64,000 bases of DNA from Streptococcus sp. HPH0090 (GCF_000411475.1 NZ_KE150464.1:806001-870000); one strand, 5' to 3'. Shown: positions 25,931-36,500, counted from the stretch's first letter. Notes: a model not told the origin generated them from the sequence alone. Made by a program: numbers and translations.

Positions 25931-26326
25931 TTACATACAATTACATCTTACTTCTGTTACAGCACTTGCTTTTTTCTTTGAAATCACTTCTTCCAAGCCT
26001 TCCAAATCAGCTAGGGTAAAGTCACATTCTTCAATCAAATCAGCTAGCAAGAGCTTTATTCTTCGAGAACAAAGCTTGTCTTTGATATCCTGAACCATTA
26101 AGTCCCTACTATCATCTGGAGTTAAAAGGGACGAATACACAAAGGACTTGCCCTGTTTTTCCCGAGTCAAACATTCCTTCTCCACCAAACGAGCCAAGAG
26201 TGTCTGGATCGTGGATTTGGACCAACTGAACCTTTTCTCTAATACTTTTATGAGATCAGTACTAGTCTGTTCTCCCTGCATCCAGATAATCTTCATGACC
26301 TGCCATTCTGCATCCGAAATCTGCAT
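25931..26326 (-). CDS. copY: Copper-responsive repressor CopY
   Basis: 131 residues, BlaI/MecI-like winged helix (DAEWQVMKIIWMQGEQTS through SKSTIQTLLARLVEKECL). The C-terminus ends CNCM, a single Cys-x-Cys; enterococcal CopY has two such motifs. In the family copper displaces zinc from these cysteines and releases the operator. The start MQISDAEW is chosen over an ATG ten codons upstream because a strong GGAGGTG site precedes it and the family starts there; the operator 26345-26354 then lies in the leader. Confidence 0.95.
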   Translation of the reverse strand: MQISDAEWQVMKIIWMQGEQTSTDLIKVLEKRFSWSKSTIQTLLARLVEKECLTREKQGKSFVYSSLLTPDDSRDLMVQDIKDKLCSRRIKLLLADLIEECDFTLADLEGLEEVISKKKASAVTEVRCNCM

Positions 26327-26344
26327 CAGCACACCTCCAAAATC

Positions 26345-26354
26345 TACATTTGTC
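26345..26354 (-). promoter_or_regulatory. cop operator 1
   Basis: Minus-strand GACAAATGTA fits the CopY box KACANNTGTA exactly. It lies between promoter and copY start. Confidence 0.82.
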
Positions 26355-26367
26355 AATTACAATTATC

Positions 26368-26396
26368 AGTATACTCTTAAAATCTACGTTTGTCAA
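26368..26396 (-). promoter_or_regulatory. Promoter of the cop operon
   Basis: Minus-strand -35 TTGACA (26391-26396), 17-bp spacer, -10 TATACT (26368-26373). Confidence 0.88.
26385..26394 (-). promoter_or_regulatory. cop operator 2
   Basis: Minus-strand GACAAACGTA, one mismatch to KACANNTGTA, overlapping the -35. Together with operator 1 it brackets the promoter. Confidence 0.65.
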
Positions 26397-26507
26397 CTAA
26401 ATTTCCTAAAAATTTTTAAAATAGTTTAAAATGTATTAAAATTTTTTCTTATATACTCGTTAAGTTCACTTTTTAAACTCTCTTTCATGTTTACAAAGCC
26501 ATAACTC

Positions 26508-26535
26508 AAAAACCTCCACTTGGAGTGGAGGTTTG
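26508..26535 (-). terminator. Terminator of lctO
   Basis: Ten-base-pair perfect stem AACCTCCACT/AGTGGAGGTT, three-base loop, T-rich minus-strand tail. Confidence 0.92.
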
Positions 26536-26543
26536 TTTTACTA

Positions 26544-27680
26544 CTAATACAATTTTAAATCATGTGAATCAGCTGGGAAACTTGGATCATATGGATTGTG
26601 ACGAAGCTTGAATCGTTTCACATCTTCAATTGTCTGTGTTCCAGATAACTGCATAACTGTCTTCAATTCATCATTCAAATGTTCAAAGACTTGGCGTACA
26701 CCAACACTACCACCAAGGGCTAAACCATAAATGACAGGTCGTCCAATGGCTACTAAGTCAGCTCCAGAAGCCAAGGCTTTAAAGACGTGCTGACCACGAC
26801 GAACACCAGAGTCAAAAACGATTGGCACACGTTTATTTACCGCTTCAGCCACTTCTTGTAGCGAGTCAAAAGCAGCCGATCCACCGTCAATTTGTCGACC
26901 ACCGTGGTTGGTTACCCAAATACCTGAAGCCCCTGCATCCAGTGAGCGTTCAACATCTTCTCGGCATTGTGGACCTTTGACATAAACGGGAAGTCCTGAG
27001 TATTCTGCGATAAACTCTACATCTCGTGGAGATAGGCGTTGTTTAGCTGATTTATAGACATAGTCCATTGACTTACCAGCACCTTGAGGTAGGTATTCTT
27101 CTACGATAGGCATGCCAACTGGGAACACAAAACCGTTTCGTTTATCTACCTCACGGTTACCTCCTACTGTCGCATCGGCAGTTAAGACAATAGCCTTATA
27201 GCCTTCTGCCTTGACGCGATCCATGATGTGACGGTTAATACCATCATCTTTACTAAAGTAGAATTGGAACCAATGAGGTGTTCCTTGAAGGGCTTGAGAA
27301 ATTTCAGGTAGGTCAACTGTTGAGTAGGAACTAGTTGTATAGAGTGAACCGAACTCGTGTACTCCACGCGCAGTCGCAACTTCTCCTTGCTCATTAGCTA
27401 GTTTATGGGCTGCAACAGGTGCCATAATGATTGGTGAAGATAGTTTTTCACCATCAAATTCAATCTCTGTGCTTGGATTTTCCACATCACAAAGCGTATG
27501 CGGAACGATGAGTTTGTGGTTAAAGGCACGGATGTTTTCTCGTAAAGTAAAGGTATCTTCTGCTCCACTAGCGATATAACCAAATGCTGCCTTTGGAATA
27601 ACTTGTTGCGCCATTGGCTCTAAATCGTAGGTGTTAATGAAATCTACAGGTCCTTCTGCATTGCTTGTTTTATATGACAT
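26544..27680 (-). CDS. lctO: L-lactate oxidase
   Basis: 378 residues from the ATG at 27678-27680. FMN-dependent alpha-hydroxy acid oxidase: AAFGYIASGAEDT near the N-terminus, catalytic His in WVTNHGGRQIDGG, and FMN-phosphate loop DSGVRRGQHVFKALASGAD. It converts lactate and oxygen to pyruvate and hydrogen peroxide, and the pyruvate can feed SpxB (21219), so the two jointly drive peroxide release and acetyl phosphate formation. AAGGAGGAC ribosome site. A cre site lies 17 bp upstream. It could be another hydroxy-acid oxidase, but length and motifs favour lactate oxidase. Confidence 0.94.
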   Translation of the reverse strand: MSYKTSNAEGPVDFINTYDLEPMAQQVIPKAAFGYIASGAEDTFTLRENIRAFNHKLIVPHTLCDVENPSTEIEFDGEKLSSPIIMAPVAAHKLANEQGEVATARGVHEFGSLYTTSSYSTVDLPEISQALQGTPHWFQFYFSKDDGINRHIMDRVKAEGYKAIVLTADATVGGNREVDKRNGFVFPVGMPIVEEYLPQGAGKSMDYVYKSAKQRLSPRDVEFIAEYSGLPVYVKGPQCREDVERSLDAGASGIWVTNHGGRQIDGGSAAFDSLQEVAEAVNKRVPIVFDSGVRRGQHVFKALASGADLVAIGRPVIYGLALGGSVGVRQVFEHLNDELKTVMQLSGTQTIEDVKRFKLRHNPYDPSFPADSHDLKLY

Positions 27681-27696
27681 CAATAGTCCTCCTTAA

Positions 27697-27712
27697 ACGT
27701 AAACGTTTACTT
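27697..27712. promoter_or_regulatory. cre site of lctO
   Basis: ACGTAAACGTTTACTT, containing the 12-bp palindrome GTAAACGTTTAC; 14 of 16 positions fit WTGNAARCGNWWNCAW. It lies just ahead of the ribosome site, so CcpA would act as a roadblock. In the remainder of 27713-27880 I see no convincing promoter or gene. Confidence 0.78.
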
Positions 27713-27879
27713 TTGTTTACTAGAATAGTTTAAAACTTTTTCATGATGTTTTCAAAAAATTTGTCTGTACTTTTCATCATAAAGGTAAACAGATTAAGAA
27801 CTAGAAGTTAAAGATGATACAGATTCACTCCCCTATCCTACTCTAAACAGAGACTATGGTTATAAACTTTCCATTAAAT

Positions 27880-27912
27880 AAAAAACTCAGGTAGTTCTTA
27901 GAATACCTGAGT
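27880..27912 (-). terminator. Terminator of pyrF-pyrE
   Basis: Stem ACTCAGGTA/TACCTGAGT, ten-base loop, then T6 on the minus strand. Confidence 0.92.
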
Positions 27913-27922
27913 GTCTATCTAT

Positions 27923-28555
27923 TTATACATTTTGCCAATTTTCTTGATCTTCTTTGAATCGTTTTAGGAGGTCGAGTCCTTCTGGTGTGATATAACCTTC
28001 TTCTTGAGCTAGATGAATCAGTTCGCTGTAGTTTGAAAGGGTTACTAGTTTGACACCAGCATCTGCAAAGTTCATATCTGCTTTTGGCAATTGATAGCTG
28101 AAAATAGCCACAACACCAAGAACATCTGCTCCCTCACGTTTGGCAGCAGCAACGGCTTCAAGAACTGAACCACCAGTTGAAATAAGGTCTTCAACAACTA
28201 CCATTTTTTGACCTTGGGCTACACGACCTTCGATTTGGTTTCCTGCACCGTGGTCTTTTGGTTTGCTACGGATATAGGCAAATGGCAAGTCCATCTTGTC
28301 AGCGATGATAGCACCATGAGGAATACCTGCAGTCGCTGTTCCTGCAATCACTTCTACCTCTGGGAATTCTGCCTTGATGGCTTCTACAAAACCATTTTCA
28401 ATCAAGGTACGAGTTTCTGGGTAAGCAAGTGTCACACGATTGTCCGTATAAATCGGTGACTTGATACCTGATGCCCAAGTGAAGGGCTCTTCTGGTTTGA
28501 GGTAAACGGCTTGAATTTTCAATAGATGGCTAGCAATGTCTTTAGCAAGTGTCAT
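27923..28555 (-). CDS. pyrE: Orotate phosphoribosyltransferase
   Basis: 210 residues. Joins orotate to PRPP, giving orotidine-5'-phosphate, the fifth step of UMP synthesis. PRPP loop [11 protein letters not shown] and orotate-site [16 protein letters not shown] are clear. It follows pyrF by 39 bp and shares its PyrR-controlled promoter. AAGGAGAAAA ribosome site. Together with pyrF it makes the last two steps of the pathway; upp in this window provides the salvage branch. Confidence 0.97.
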   Translation of the reverse strand: MTLAKDIASHLLKIQAVYLKPEEPFTWASGIKSPIYTDNRVTLAYPETRTLIENGFVEAIKAEFPEVEVIAGTATAGIPHGAIIADKMDLPFAYIRSKPKDHGAGNQIEGRVAQGQKMVVVEDLISTGGSVLEAVAAAKREGADVLGVVAIFSYQLPKADMNFADAGVKLVTLSNYSELIHLAQEEGYITPEGLDLLKRFKEDQENWQNV

Positions 28556-28594
28556 GGTTTTCTCCTTTTGTTTTTATAATCTATTTCTTTAATT

Positions 28595-29290
28595 TCAGTC
28601 TTGGTTCCACTCATCCTTGATAGCATGATAAGCTGCAACTGGATCAGTGGCTTGAGTAATTGGGCGACCGACAACGATGTAGTCACTACCAATTTGATAA
28701 GCATCTGCTGGCGTCATGACTCGTTTTTGGTCTCCAACTGCAGCCCCTGCTGGTCGAATACCCGGTGTCAGGCAGATAAAATCTTTGCTTGTTGCTTCTT
28801 TGATAAGCTTGACTTCCTGAGCTGAACAAACCACACCATCTAATCCAGCTTCAGCAGTTTTCTTGGAATAATGAATGACCGATTCTTGAAGACTGGTTTG
28901 GATATTTTGGAAGTCTCTCATTTGCTCCTCAGAAGTTGAAGTCAACTGGGTAACAGCAATCAATTTGGCTTCTTTTCCAAGACCTTCACGCGCAGCTTTC
29001 ATCATCTCTACACCACCTGCGGCATGAACATTGGTCATGTCAACACCCAGATGAGACAAAACCTTCATGGCTGACTTAACCGTATTGGGAATATCATGAA
29101 GTTTGAGATCCAGAAAGACACTATGACCTAAGTCTTTCAAATAAGAAACAATTTCCGGACCTGTAGCATAATAGAGCTCCATACCTACCTTTAGATAGAG
29201 GCTCTCTTCTGCTGGAAATTGAGCTAAAAACTTCTTGACCGTCTCAAAGTTTGGAAAATCAAGAGCAATAACCGGACGAGATTCGCGCAT
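28595..29290 (-). CDS. pyrF: Orotidine-5'-phosphate decarboxylase
   Basis: 231 residues, bacterial group I enzyme. Produces UMP from OMP. The catalytic Asp-x-Lys-xx-Asp set is in [12 protein letters not shown] (Asp61, Lys63, Asp66), and the phosphate-binding IVVGRPIT is near the C-terminus. First gene behind the PyrR attenuator (29328-29414); AAGGAGAAAA ribosome site six to seven bases before the ATG. Nothing unusual. Confidence 0.97.
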   Translation of the reverse strand: MRESRPVIALDFPNFETVKKFLAQFPAEESLYLKVGMELYYATGPEIVSYLKDLGHSVFLDLKLHDIPNTVKSAMKVLSHLGVDMTNVHAAGGVEMMKAAREGLGKEAKLIAVTQLTSTSEEQMRDFQNIQTSLQESVIHYSKKTAEAGLDGVVCSAQEVKLIKEATSKDFICLTPGIRPAGAAVGDQKRVMTPADAYQIGSDYIVVGRPITQATDPVAAYHAIKDEWNQD

Positions 29291-29327
29291 ACTTTTCTCC
29301 TTTTACCTTTGTCAGCGAGAGAGCATG

Positions 29328-29357
29328 AAAAAAGGAACCTGCCTACAGCAAGGTTCC
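29328..29357 (-). terminator. Attenuator terminator before pyrF
   Basis: Minus-strand stem GGAACCTTGC/GGCAGGTTCC with a short loop, followed by six T, 38 bp before the pyrF ATG. It forms when PyrR-UMP holds the upstream anti-antiterminator. Confidence 0.92.
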
Positions 29358-29394
29358 ACGAAAAATGGGTAGAATTCACCCTTTCACCGTTAAC

Positions 29395-29431
29395 CTTAGC
29401 TGCCTCTCTGGACTGCTTTAAAGGTTTTTTA
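29395..29431 (-). promoter_or_regulatory. PyrR-binding anti-antiterminator of the pyrFE leader
   Basis: Minus-strand AGTCCAGAGAGGCA (29401-29414) is the conserved PyrR loop sequence, flanked by complementary CTTTAAAGC-like arms. With UMP or UTP, PyrR stabilises this stem and lets the downstream terminator form. Confidence 0.9.
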
Positions 29432-29433
29432 CT

Positions 29434-29462
29434 ATTCTATTATTTAAAGCGGTAGTTGTCAA
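29434..29462 (-). promoter_or_regulatory. Promoter of pyrFE
   Basis: Minus-strand -35 TTGACA (29457-29462), 17-bp spacer, -10 TAGAAT (29434-29439). The transcript starts just ahead of the PyrR stem. Confidence 0.85.
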
Positions 29463-29530
29463 GTAAAAACAAGTAACTGAATTAGTCTAAAACATTATCA
29501 GTCATCAAACTGAGTAACATCGTTTGATGC

Positions 29531-30829
29531 TTAGCGACTTCGTGTGGTTTGAGTCGTTTGTGTTGTTTGACCTTGATTGCCTTGCTCAGTTTGTTTTTGC
29601 TTTTCTTCTTCCTGCTTTTTCTTTTCCTCTTCTTCTTTTTTCTTCTTTTCCTCTTCTTGAGCTTTGATTCTTTCTTCTTCTAGAGCTTTATCTGCCAAAC
29701 TATAGCTATAAATACCGACTTCCATATCAATCCCACTAGGAACTGTTAACTGTGGCTTAATTTTACTATAGTATGGTAATTTTTTCCCTAGTTCTGATAG
29801 AGGAACCAAAATTTCATTTGAATCATACATGGTAATCTTTAGAAGGTCACTAGTTGCCTTGCTTGGGGCAAGTTCAATCTTCTGGATTTCCTGCTTAATT
29901 TCTGGACTAACATCATTTAACTGAGAAATTAAGGTTTTTATCTGCTCCTCATCGTTAAAGAGAACAGATATGTATTTTTCAGGTAAGTTAGCCGCATTAA
30001 CAGCTGTTGATTCAATACTTCCACTAGATAAGATTGGATAATAGTTATCACCTGAAACAGAATAGGCTACAATTTCAAATTCCTTCACTTCAATGGTGAA
30101 GTGAACCGGGAACTGATAAACTATCTTAGCCGATTCAATCCAGTGATCTGATTTAACCATTTCAGCATGCTTATCTTTATTTAAGAGCAAGCTAATCGTA
30201 TAGTCACTATCCTGAATACCAGAAGCTTCCTTGACTTGATCTGCAGTTGTCTGAACAGTCCCCGTAACCTCAATATGTTTCATCGTAGATAAAGGGGTTA
30301 GAAGATAAATGGACAAGAACAAGACTAAGAAACTTGGGACGAGGATTGTAACTGCTCGCCAGATATGAATCGATGGAATGGGAGGTTTAGGAGGTTTATT
30401 CTTGGTCTTAACTTTTTTCTCTTTCTTAACCTCTGCACCAGCCTTTTCTTCCACTTTCTGGTCCTGACTCTCAGATTCTATTTGAGGAGCCTCAGTTTCC
30501 TCTACATCCTTGTCTTCATTTGAAGTTTCATCACTAGTATCCGAGTCCTTCTCTTCAGATTTTTCAGATGCTTCATCAACTTCTTCAGAATCGATCGATT
30601 CCTCTTCTGCTTTTTTATTTAAATACTCTTTATTTTGTTTTTGCCATTCTGACAGTTCTTGAGTATCCTCAAAAGAAGACTCTGGAGTTTGCTCTTCTTT
30701 TTCACGTGCTTCTTGTTCAGCACGTTTCGCCTCTTCTTCTGCTTTTTTTTGAAGATATTCTTGATTTCGTTTTTGCCACTCTGACAATTCCTTGCCTTGA
30801 GTGTCCTGATTCTTTTTATCCTTTGACAT
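29531..30829 (-). CDS. divIB: Cell division protein DivIB/FtsQ
   Basis: 432 residues from the ATG at 30827-30829 (a TTG one codon earlier is unlikely). Long cytoplasmic, very acidic N-terminus with an internal duplication (ELSEWQKRNQEYLQKKAEEE at 14-33 and ELSEWQKQNKEYLNKKAEEE at 58-77), one membrane helix (about 158-180), an extracellular POTRA domain (TMKHIEVTGTVQTTADQVKE), a beta domain, and a Lys/Glu/Gln-rich tail ending in QTTQTT repeats. It is part of the divisome with DivIC/FtsB and FtsL. Third gene of murD-murG-divIB, six bases after murG. Confidence 0.95.
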   Translation of the reverse strand: MSKDKKNQDTQGKELSEWQKRNQEYLQKKAEEEAKRAEQEAREKEEQTPESSFEDTQELSEWQKQNKEYLNKKAEEESIDSEEVDEASEKSEEKDSDTSDETSNEDKDVEETEAPQIESESQDQKVEEKAGAEVKKEKKVKTKNKPPKPPIPSIHIWRAVTILVPSFLVLFLSIYLLTPLSTMKHIEVTGTVQTTADQVKEASGIQDSDYTISLLLNKDKHAEMVKSDHWIESAKIVYQFPVHFTIEVKEFEIVAYSVSGDNYYPILSSGSIESTAVNAANLPEKYISVLFNDEEQIKTLISQLNDVSPEIKQEIQKIELAPSKATSDLLKITMYDSNEILVPLSELGKKLPYYSKIKPQLTVPSGIDMEVGIYSYSLADKALEEERIKAQEEEKKKKEEEEKKKQEEEKQKQTEQGNQGQTTQTTQTTRSR

Positions 30830-30838
30830 CAATATTCC

Positions 30839-31897
30839 TTATGATAAATCTTTTTTTAGTAGCTCATAAAAATCTGCCACAGATTTTAATTCATGAGAAT
30901 TCTTCATTGTATTTTGATAGTTCTCTTTATTCGTCAAGAGCTTATTAACTTTTTCTTCTAGAGTAGACAAGGTCAAGTCACTCTCTTGCAACTCCTCTGC
31001 ATAGCCTTTTTTCACAAAATAGGCTGCATTTTCGATTTGGTCTCCACGGCTAGCTTCACGACCTAGTGGCACAATGACATGCAATTTAGCCATAGCAAGG
31101 AGCTCAAAAATAGTATTGGCACCACCACGAGTAATGACCACATCAGCCAGATTCATGAGTGGTTGATAGAGGTCAGTCACATAGTCAACACGATAGAGGT
31201 TTGAACTGAGTTCATTTAAACTAGCATCCCCTGTCAGGTTAATAATATTGTAGCGACTAGTTAACTCTTCCTTATGGTCTGTAACTAATTGGTTAAAGAC
31301 ACGCGCACCAGCAGAACCACCTACAAAGAGAAGGGTTGGTAATTTACTATCAAAATAAGTTCGGATATCCACCATTTCTTCGGGTTCTTCCATAATTGGA
31401 CCAGAAACCTTAGTCACAGCTCCAACGTGCTCTACCTTAGTGAGACTAGATGCTTGCTCAAAAGTAGAGTACATCTTAGTCGCAAACTTATAGGCAATTT
31501 TATTGGCCAAGCCCATGGAGAGGTCAGACTCATGGATGAAGACTGGTACTCTGCAAACTCGTGCCGCGATAACAGGCGGAACAGATACAAATCCTCCCTT
31601 AGAAAAGAGGGCCTGTGGACGAACACGTAGCATGATAAAGAGCGATTGAAGGATTCCAAATGCAACTTTAAAGACGTCAACCATATTTTGCCATGAGAAA
31701 TAACGACGTAGTTTCCCTGTTGCAATAGAATGGAAGGTGACATCTAAACCTGACTTGAGAATTTCATGATGCTCAATTCCGTTTTTATCACCAATATAGT
31801 GGACTTCCCAGCCATCTTCGATGAACTTAGGCATTAACAAAAGGTTGAGGGTAACGTGTCCAACCGTTCCCCCACCTGTAAATACTATTTTTTTCAT
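30839..31897 (-). CDS. murG: UDP-GlcNAc:lipid I N-acetylglucosaminyltransferase
   Basis: 352 residues. Adds GlcNAc to lipid I, making lipid II at the inner membrane face. The N-terminal loop is GGGTVGHV (the streptococcal form of the GGTGGH motif), with [13 protein letters not shown] and the UDP-GlcNAc site [15 protein letters not shown] in the C-terminal lobe. Starts one base after the murD stop. No membrane helix; a hydrophobic patch anchors it to the membrane in the family. Confidence 0.97.
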   Translation of the reverse strand: MKKIVFTGGGTVGHVTLNLLLMPKFIEDGWEVHYIGDKNGIEHHEILKSGLDVTFHSIATGKLRRYFSWQNMVDVFKVAFGILQSLFIMLRVRPQALFSKGGFVSVPPVIAARVCRVPVFIHESDLSMGLANKIAYKFATKMYSTFEQASSLTKVEHVGAVTKVSGPIMEEPEEMVDIRTYFDSKLPTLLFVGGSAGARVFNQLVTDHKEELTSRYNIINLTGDASLNELSSNLYRVDYVTDLYQPLMNLADVVITRGGANTIFELLAMAKLHVIVPLGREASRGDQIENAAYFVKKGYAEELQESDLTLSTLEEKVNKLLTNKENYQNTMKNSHELKSVADFYELLKKDLS

Positions 31898-31898
31898 A

Positions 31899-33251
31899 TT
31901 ATCCCTTTAACTCCGCTACAGTGTCGATGAAAAGATCTCCACGTACTTCAAAGTTAGCATACATATCCCAGCTTGCATTAGCAGGACTGAGGAGAACCAC
32001 ATCTCCTTCTTCTGCAAGTTCATAAGCCTTGCGAGTTGCATCTGCAATATCAGCCGCGTCGATATAAGCCACACCAGCTTTATCCGCTGCACGTTTGACA
32101 CGTTCTGCAGATTGACCGAGTATGACCATTTTCTTAAGTCCAGTAATATCAGGAACCAATTCGTCAAACTCATTGCCACGGTCCAACCCACCAGCAATCA
32201 AGATAACCTTGCTATTATCAAATCCTGACAAGGCTTTTTGAGTTGCTAAGATATTGGTTGACTTACTATCGTTATAAAATTTAACGCCATTAATTTGGTC
32301 TACAAATTGGAGACGGTGTTTAACTCCACCAAAGGCTGACAAGGTTTCCTTGATGGTTTCATTATCAACGCCACGCAGTTTAGCAACAGCAATGGTTGCA
32401 AGAGCATTTTCCACATTGTGGCTACCCGGAACACCGATTTCATCAGCTGCCATGACTTTTTCACCACGGAAGTAAAGAAGACCATCTTCAAGATAAGCTC
32501 CATCAACCTTTTCAAGTGTTGAGAACGGTACTACAGTCGCATTTGTCTTTGTCGCAAGTTCTTTAGCTAATTCCTGGTTGAAGTTCAATACTAGGTAATC
32601 AGTTGCTGTCATATTGCTTTGGATATTCCACTTGGCTGCCACATAAGCTTCAAAAGAACCGTGATAGTCAATATGCGTTGGCATAAGATTCGTGATAACA
32701 GCAACTTCAGGATGGAATTCCTGGATTCCCATTAATTGGAAAGAAGAAAGTTCCATGACAAGGGTATCCTTATCTGTCGCAGTTTGGGCCACTTGACTAG
32801 CAGGATAACCGATGTTCCCTGATAAGAGGCCATTTTGCCCAGCTGCAGTCAATACTTCTCCAATCATGGTTGTCGTCGTTGTCTTACCATTTGAACCAGT
32901 AATACCGACGATTGGTGCCTCAGAAATCAAGTAAGCCAACTCAACTTCAGTTAAGACTGGAATGCCTTTTCCTAGTGCTTTTTCAATCATTGGATTGCTA
33001 TAAGGGATTCCTGGATTCTTCACCATGAGAGCAAAATCTTCATCTAGCAATTCCAAGGGATGGCCACCAGTTACAACCTTAATCCCATCTTCCAAAAGGC
33101 TTTGAGCTGCTGGATTTTCCTCAAAAGGTTTACCATCATTAACCGTCACAATGGCACCTAACTTGTCCAAGAGACGAGCTGCAGACTCGCCAGATTTGGC
33201 CAAACCGAGGACTAATACTTTCTTATTTTTAAATTGATCAATTCGTTTCAT
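31899..33251 (-). CDS. murD: UDP-N-acetylmuramoylalanine--D-glutamate ligase
   Basis: 450 residues. Adds D-glutamate to UDP-MurNAc-L-alanine with ATP in the cytoplasmic steps of peptidoglycan synthesis. ATP loop [12 protein letters not shown] at about 116-127, N-terminal nucleotide fold [10 protein letters not shown], and [20 protein letters not shown] for the substrate. First gene of the murD-murG-divIB operon, with a possible extended -10 (TGGTAAAAT, hexamer 33279-33284) 28 bp upstream. Confidence 0.97.
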   Translation of the reverse strand: MKRIDQFKNKKVLVLGLAKSGESAARLLDKLGAIVTVNDGKPFEENPAAQSLLEDGIKVVTGGHPLELLDEDFALMVKNPGIPYSNPMIEKALGKGIPVLTEVELAYLISEAPIVGITGSNGKTTTTTMIGEVLTAAGQNGLLSGNIGYPASQVAQTATDKDTLVMELSSFQLMGIQEFHPEVAVITNLMPTHIDYHGSFEAYVAAKWNIQSNMTATDYLVLNFNQELAKELATKTNATVVPFSTLEKVDGAYLEDGLLYFRGEKVMAADEIGVPGSHNVENALATIAVAKLRGVDNETIKETLSAFGGVKHRLQFVDQINGVKFYNDSKSTNILATQKALSGFDNSKVILIAGGLDRGNEFDELVPDITGLKKMVILGQSAERVKRAADKAGVAYIDAADIADATRKAYELAEEGDVVLLSPANASWDMYANFEVRGDLFIDTVAELKG

Positions 33252-33303
33252 TTCTAGAACTCCATTTCTACTCTTACTATTTTACCATTTTTATGAAAAT
33301 AAA

Positions 33304-33323
33304 AAAGCCACAAAGGGCTTTCT
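33304..33323 (-). terminator. Second terminator behind bgaA
   Basis: Minus-strand AAAGCCC-loop-GGCTTTTTT with a T-rich tail, directly ahead of the murD -10. It would stop bgaA read-through. Confidence 0.78.
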
Positions 33324-33404
33324 TATTTGTTTTTTGTTATTTATGAAGTCAGTAATCAACTTTAACTTCTGTTCTTAAGTCATTTTATACGAAGAAGCAT
33401 AAAA

Positions 33405-33453
33405 AAGCGGACAAATATTAGTCCTATCATTAAGGAACTAGCTTTGTCCACTT
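33405..33453 (-). terminator. Long terminator hairpin of bgaA
   Basis: Outer stem GTGGACAAA/TTTGTCCGC with an inner stem TAGTTCC/GGACTA and a T6 tail on the minus strand, 61 bp past the bgaA stop. Confidence 0.85.
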
Positions 33454-33513
33454 TTTATTGTCGAGATGGGTTCAGCCACCCACTTTCTTGGATTTAGATG
33501 ATGTTAGACCATT

Positions 33514-36500
33514 CTATTCTTGATCTTTTTTCTTACCCATTGCAAAGAGACCAAGAAGCGCTCCCACAACACCTGCTGTTGCAAGGGTTGCATTTTCTTT
33601 AGTACCTGTTTCTGGGAGAATATGTTGATGGCTAGCAGGCGCTTGATAAGTCTTATCTTGAGACATAGCAAGGGATACAATCGACTGCTCATCTTTGTAC
33701 TCTGGGACTTCATTGACCGCTGCTTCGGCTGCGTTCACGCCACCTTTGTACTCTGGCACATCGTTAACCGCTGCAAAGACTGCATTGGCACCACCTTTGT
33801 ACTCTGGCACATCGTTAACCGCTGCTTCGACTGCGTTCACACCACCTGTGTATTCTGGAACTTCATTGACTGTTGCTTCAACTGCATTCACTCCACCAAT
33901 GAACTCTGGGACTTCAAGAACAGCTGCTTCTTCTCCATTGACACCACCAGTATATTCTGGAATTTCGTGAACAGCTGGTTCCGTCTTGGCACTTTCAACT
34001 TCTGCTCTAGTTAATTGAATGCGATATTCCTTGACGTGTTTTCCACTTTCTGAAACAAGATGAACCAAGACTGGAAGTTTATCATCACCACTATCAACAA
34101 TAGTTGCTGCTACGTTTTCGCCAGCTTCTACTGTTACATTTGGACGAGTACCAGTGTAAGTCACACGGTAATCTACACGATCTTCAGAGAAGTCTGAAAG
34201 TTCTTTACCATCTACAAGAAGTTTCGCAGTTGTGCTATCCTTAGGTTCTTCACTTGGTGCAATGAAGGTCAATTCAGTGATAGCAACACCCTTCTTATCA
34301 GCTTTTCTATCCATACGCCATCTCATGGCTTTGGTTTTAACTGGCGCGAAGGTGACATGGATATCTGTTCCGGCTTCTATTTCTTGATCTGCACGGTATT
34401 CAACCTTTTCCCAATTAGATGGTGTATTGAATGGATGTTCTGGATCGTATGGTTGATAGTTAGAATAGTATTCTGGTGCATCAAAGTCTGGACCGATGTA
34501 GCGTTCTAGGACGAGTTTAGAAGGTGCGTCTGTTCCACCATCTGAGAAGAATCGAATGCTTCCTTCAGCGACTGTGCGTTCAACAATCTTACCAGCTTCT
34601 CTAAAGATAACACCTACTGAAACTTCTGGATTATCAGATGGAGTTGGAGACCAGTTAGTCCAACGACGGGTTTCATCATCTGAACCATCGTTAACATAGT
34701 CCACACGGTCATGAGAATTTGGATCAATATCATTGGTTGCTGAAGCAAATGAGCGGTTGCTATCGTCATCAAAGTAAGGGTTATCTGATAGGTTTTCACC
34801 GAGTTTATCAGTCACACGTACTGCTACTTCAGCAGTTAAATCAGTACCTAAAACGCGACCATGAACTGTAAATTCACCAGCATTCGCTAGATTTTCAGTT
34901 GGAACTTCATCCCATTCAACAGTCAAGTCTTTGACTTCATAGCCATCTTTACCTGTGAAATAGACGCCTACTTTCGTTGGTAACTCAAGAGTATGACCCT
35001 TCGCAACCAAGCGAGATGACTTCACAGCGACTACTGGTTTACTTGCTAGCAACTCTTTATCATTTGTAAAGTGTAAACGGTATTCACCTAGAATATCTCC
35101 ATTTTCAGCCTTAACGACTACACGAACTGGATCCCCTTCACGAACGCTTGGAATCACTGTAGCAATACCATTTTCAGTCACACTTGCTGTAACAGTTGGT
35201 GCTTGCCCTTCAATTGCTTCTAAATAGTAATCAGCTAAACCAGGATTAAATCCTGACAAATCTTTGCCATCTACTTGGATTTGGACTTGAGCAGTTTTAG
35301 CCGCAGCTACTTGTTTAGAGAAGATTTGAATTTCTGTGATAGAAGTACCCCACTTGTCATCTGGTCGAACCATGCGGATGCGAACTGCATAAGTGTTGAC
35401 CTTATCAAAACTAAAGTGGGTCATTTCTCCAGCTCTGACTTGATCAGGAGCTTTGAGATTTGTTACTTGTTTCCAGTTTTTATCGTTATTAAAGACATGG
35501 TCTTCACTAGCGACAAAGCTTGGATCCTTAGGAACCGTTGGAACTTCTGTACCAACATAGTATTCGATAACATAAGACTTAGGTGCACCAACACCGTGAT
35601 CTTCGTGGAAGGCTACATTGAGGTTATCAACTGATCGTTTAGACATGATACCAGAATCTCCAAATAGAATTCCGACTGATGCCTCACTTGTACGTTTCCA
35701 GTTTGTCCAGCGGTTTGCTGGTTGATCATTAAATGAGATTAGTTTGTCATTGACATTTGCTACTGAATCGCTTGGATTTGAGTCTGATGCAAAGGCAAGT
35801 GGCAACTCTGAACCTGTCCACTGGTCAGAAATATTGGCACCAGTTTCTGTCTGAGCAGATACACGAACATGAAGTTTTGTTGGTAACTGAGTACCTTCCA
35901 CATGTCCTGTCACTGTAAAGCTACCTTCGTGTGCATACTGGCTTGGATCAATAGCATCCCAAGTCACTTTAGCTGAAGATACTTGTCCATTTGAGTGGTA
36001 AGTACGGACGCTTTCTGGTAATTGAGGAACTTCTGAAACAGGAGTTGTTACACTCACTTCTTCAACAGCAATGATACCTTCTACAGATACCTTAGCATGT
36101 GCTTCTTTCTCGACTCCTTCAACTTTTCCTAAGACATCAAAGCTATGATACTTAGCAAGTTCTTCTTTAGCAACTGCTTGCCAAGTTACCTTGTGAACTT
36201 TTGGAAATCCTTTGTCATATTCAACAGTTACTGTATCTGGTAGACTTGGTTCTTGGTTCAAACCTGTTACTACGCTGACTGGGCGAATAGCTTGGACGAC
36301 TTTGCTTTCAGTATTCGCTTGAATATTCAAGTCAATTTGACCTTCAGCTCCTTCAAATTGGACTTTCAGTGTTACTTGACCAGGTTTGTGCAATTCAAGC
36401 ATACCTTTACGAACAGTAACCTCTCCCTCACCTGTAGTTGAGAAAGTCACCTTGTCAGCTTTCAAGACAGCTTCAGTACCATCTTGATAGTGAGCAAAGA

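Noticed and set aside
33405..33453. Long hairpin behind bgaA as a mobile miniature element
   Set aside because: Only about 50 bp, no target duplication seen, and it has the T-tail of an ordinary terminator.
33520..34014. Long plus-strand open frames opposite the bgaA repeats (also 33695-33970)
   Set aside because: They are antisense shadows created by the 51-bp repeats; the minus-strand frame has the LPXTG protein, and no ribosome site precedes the plus frames.
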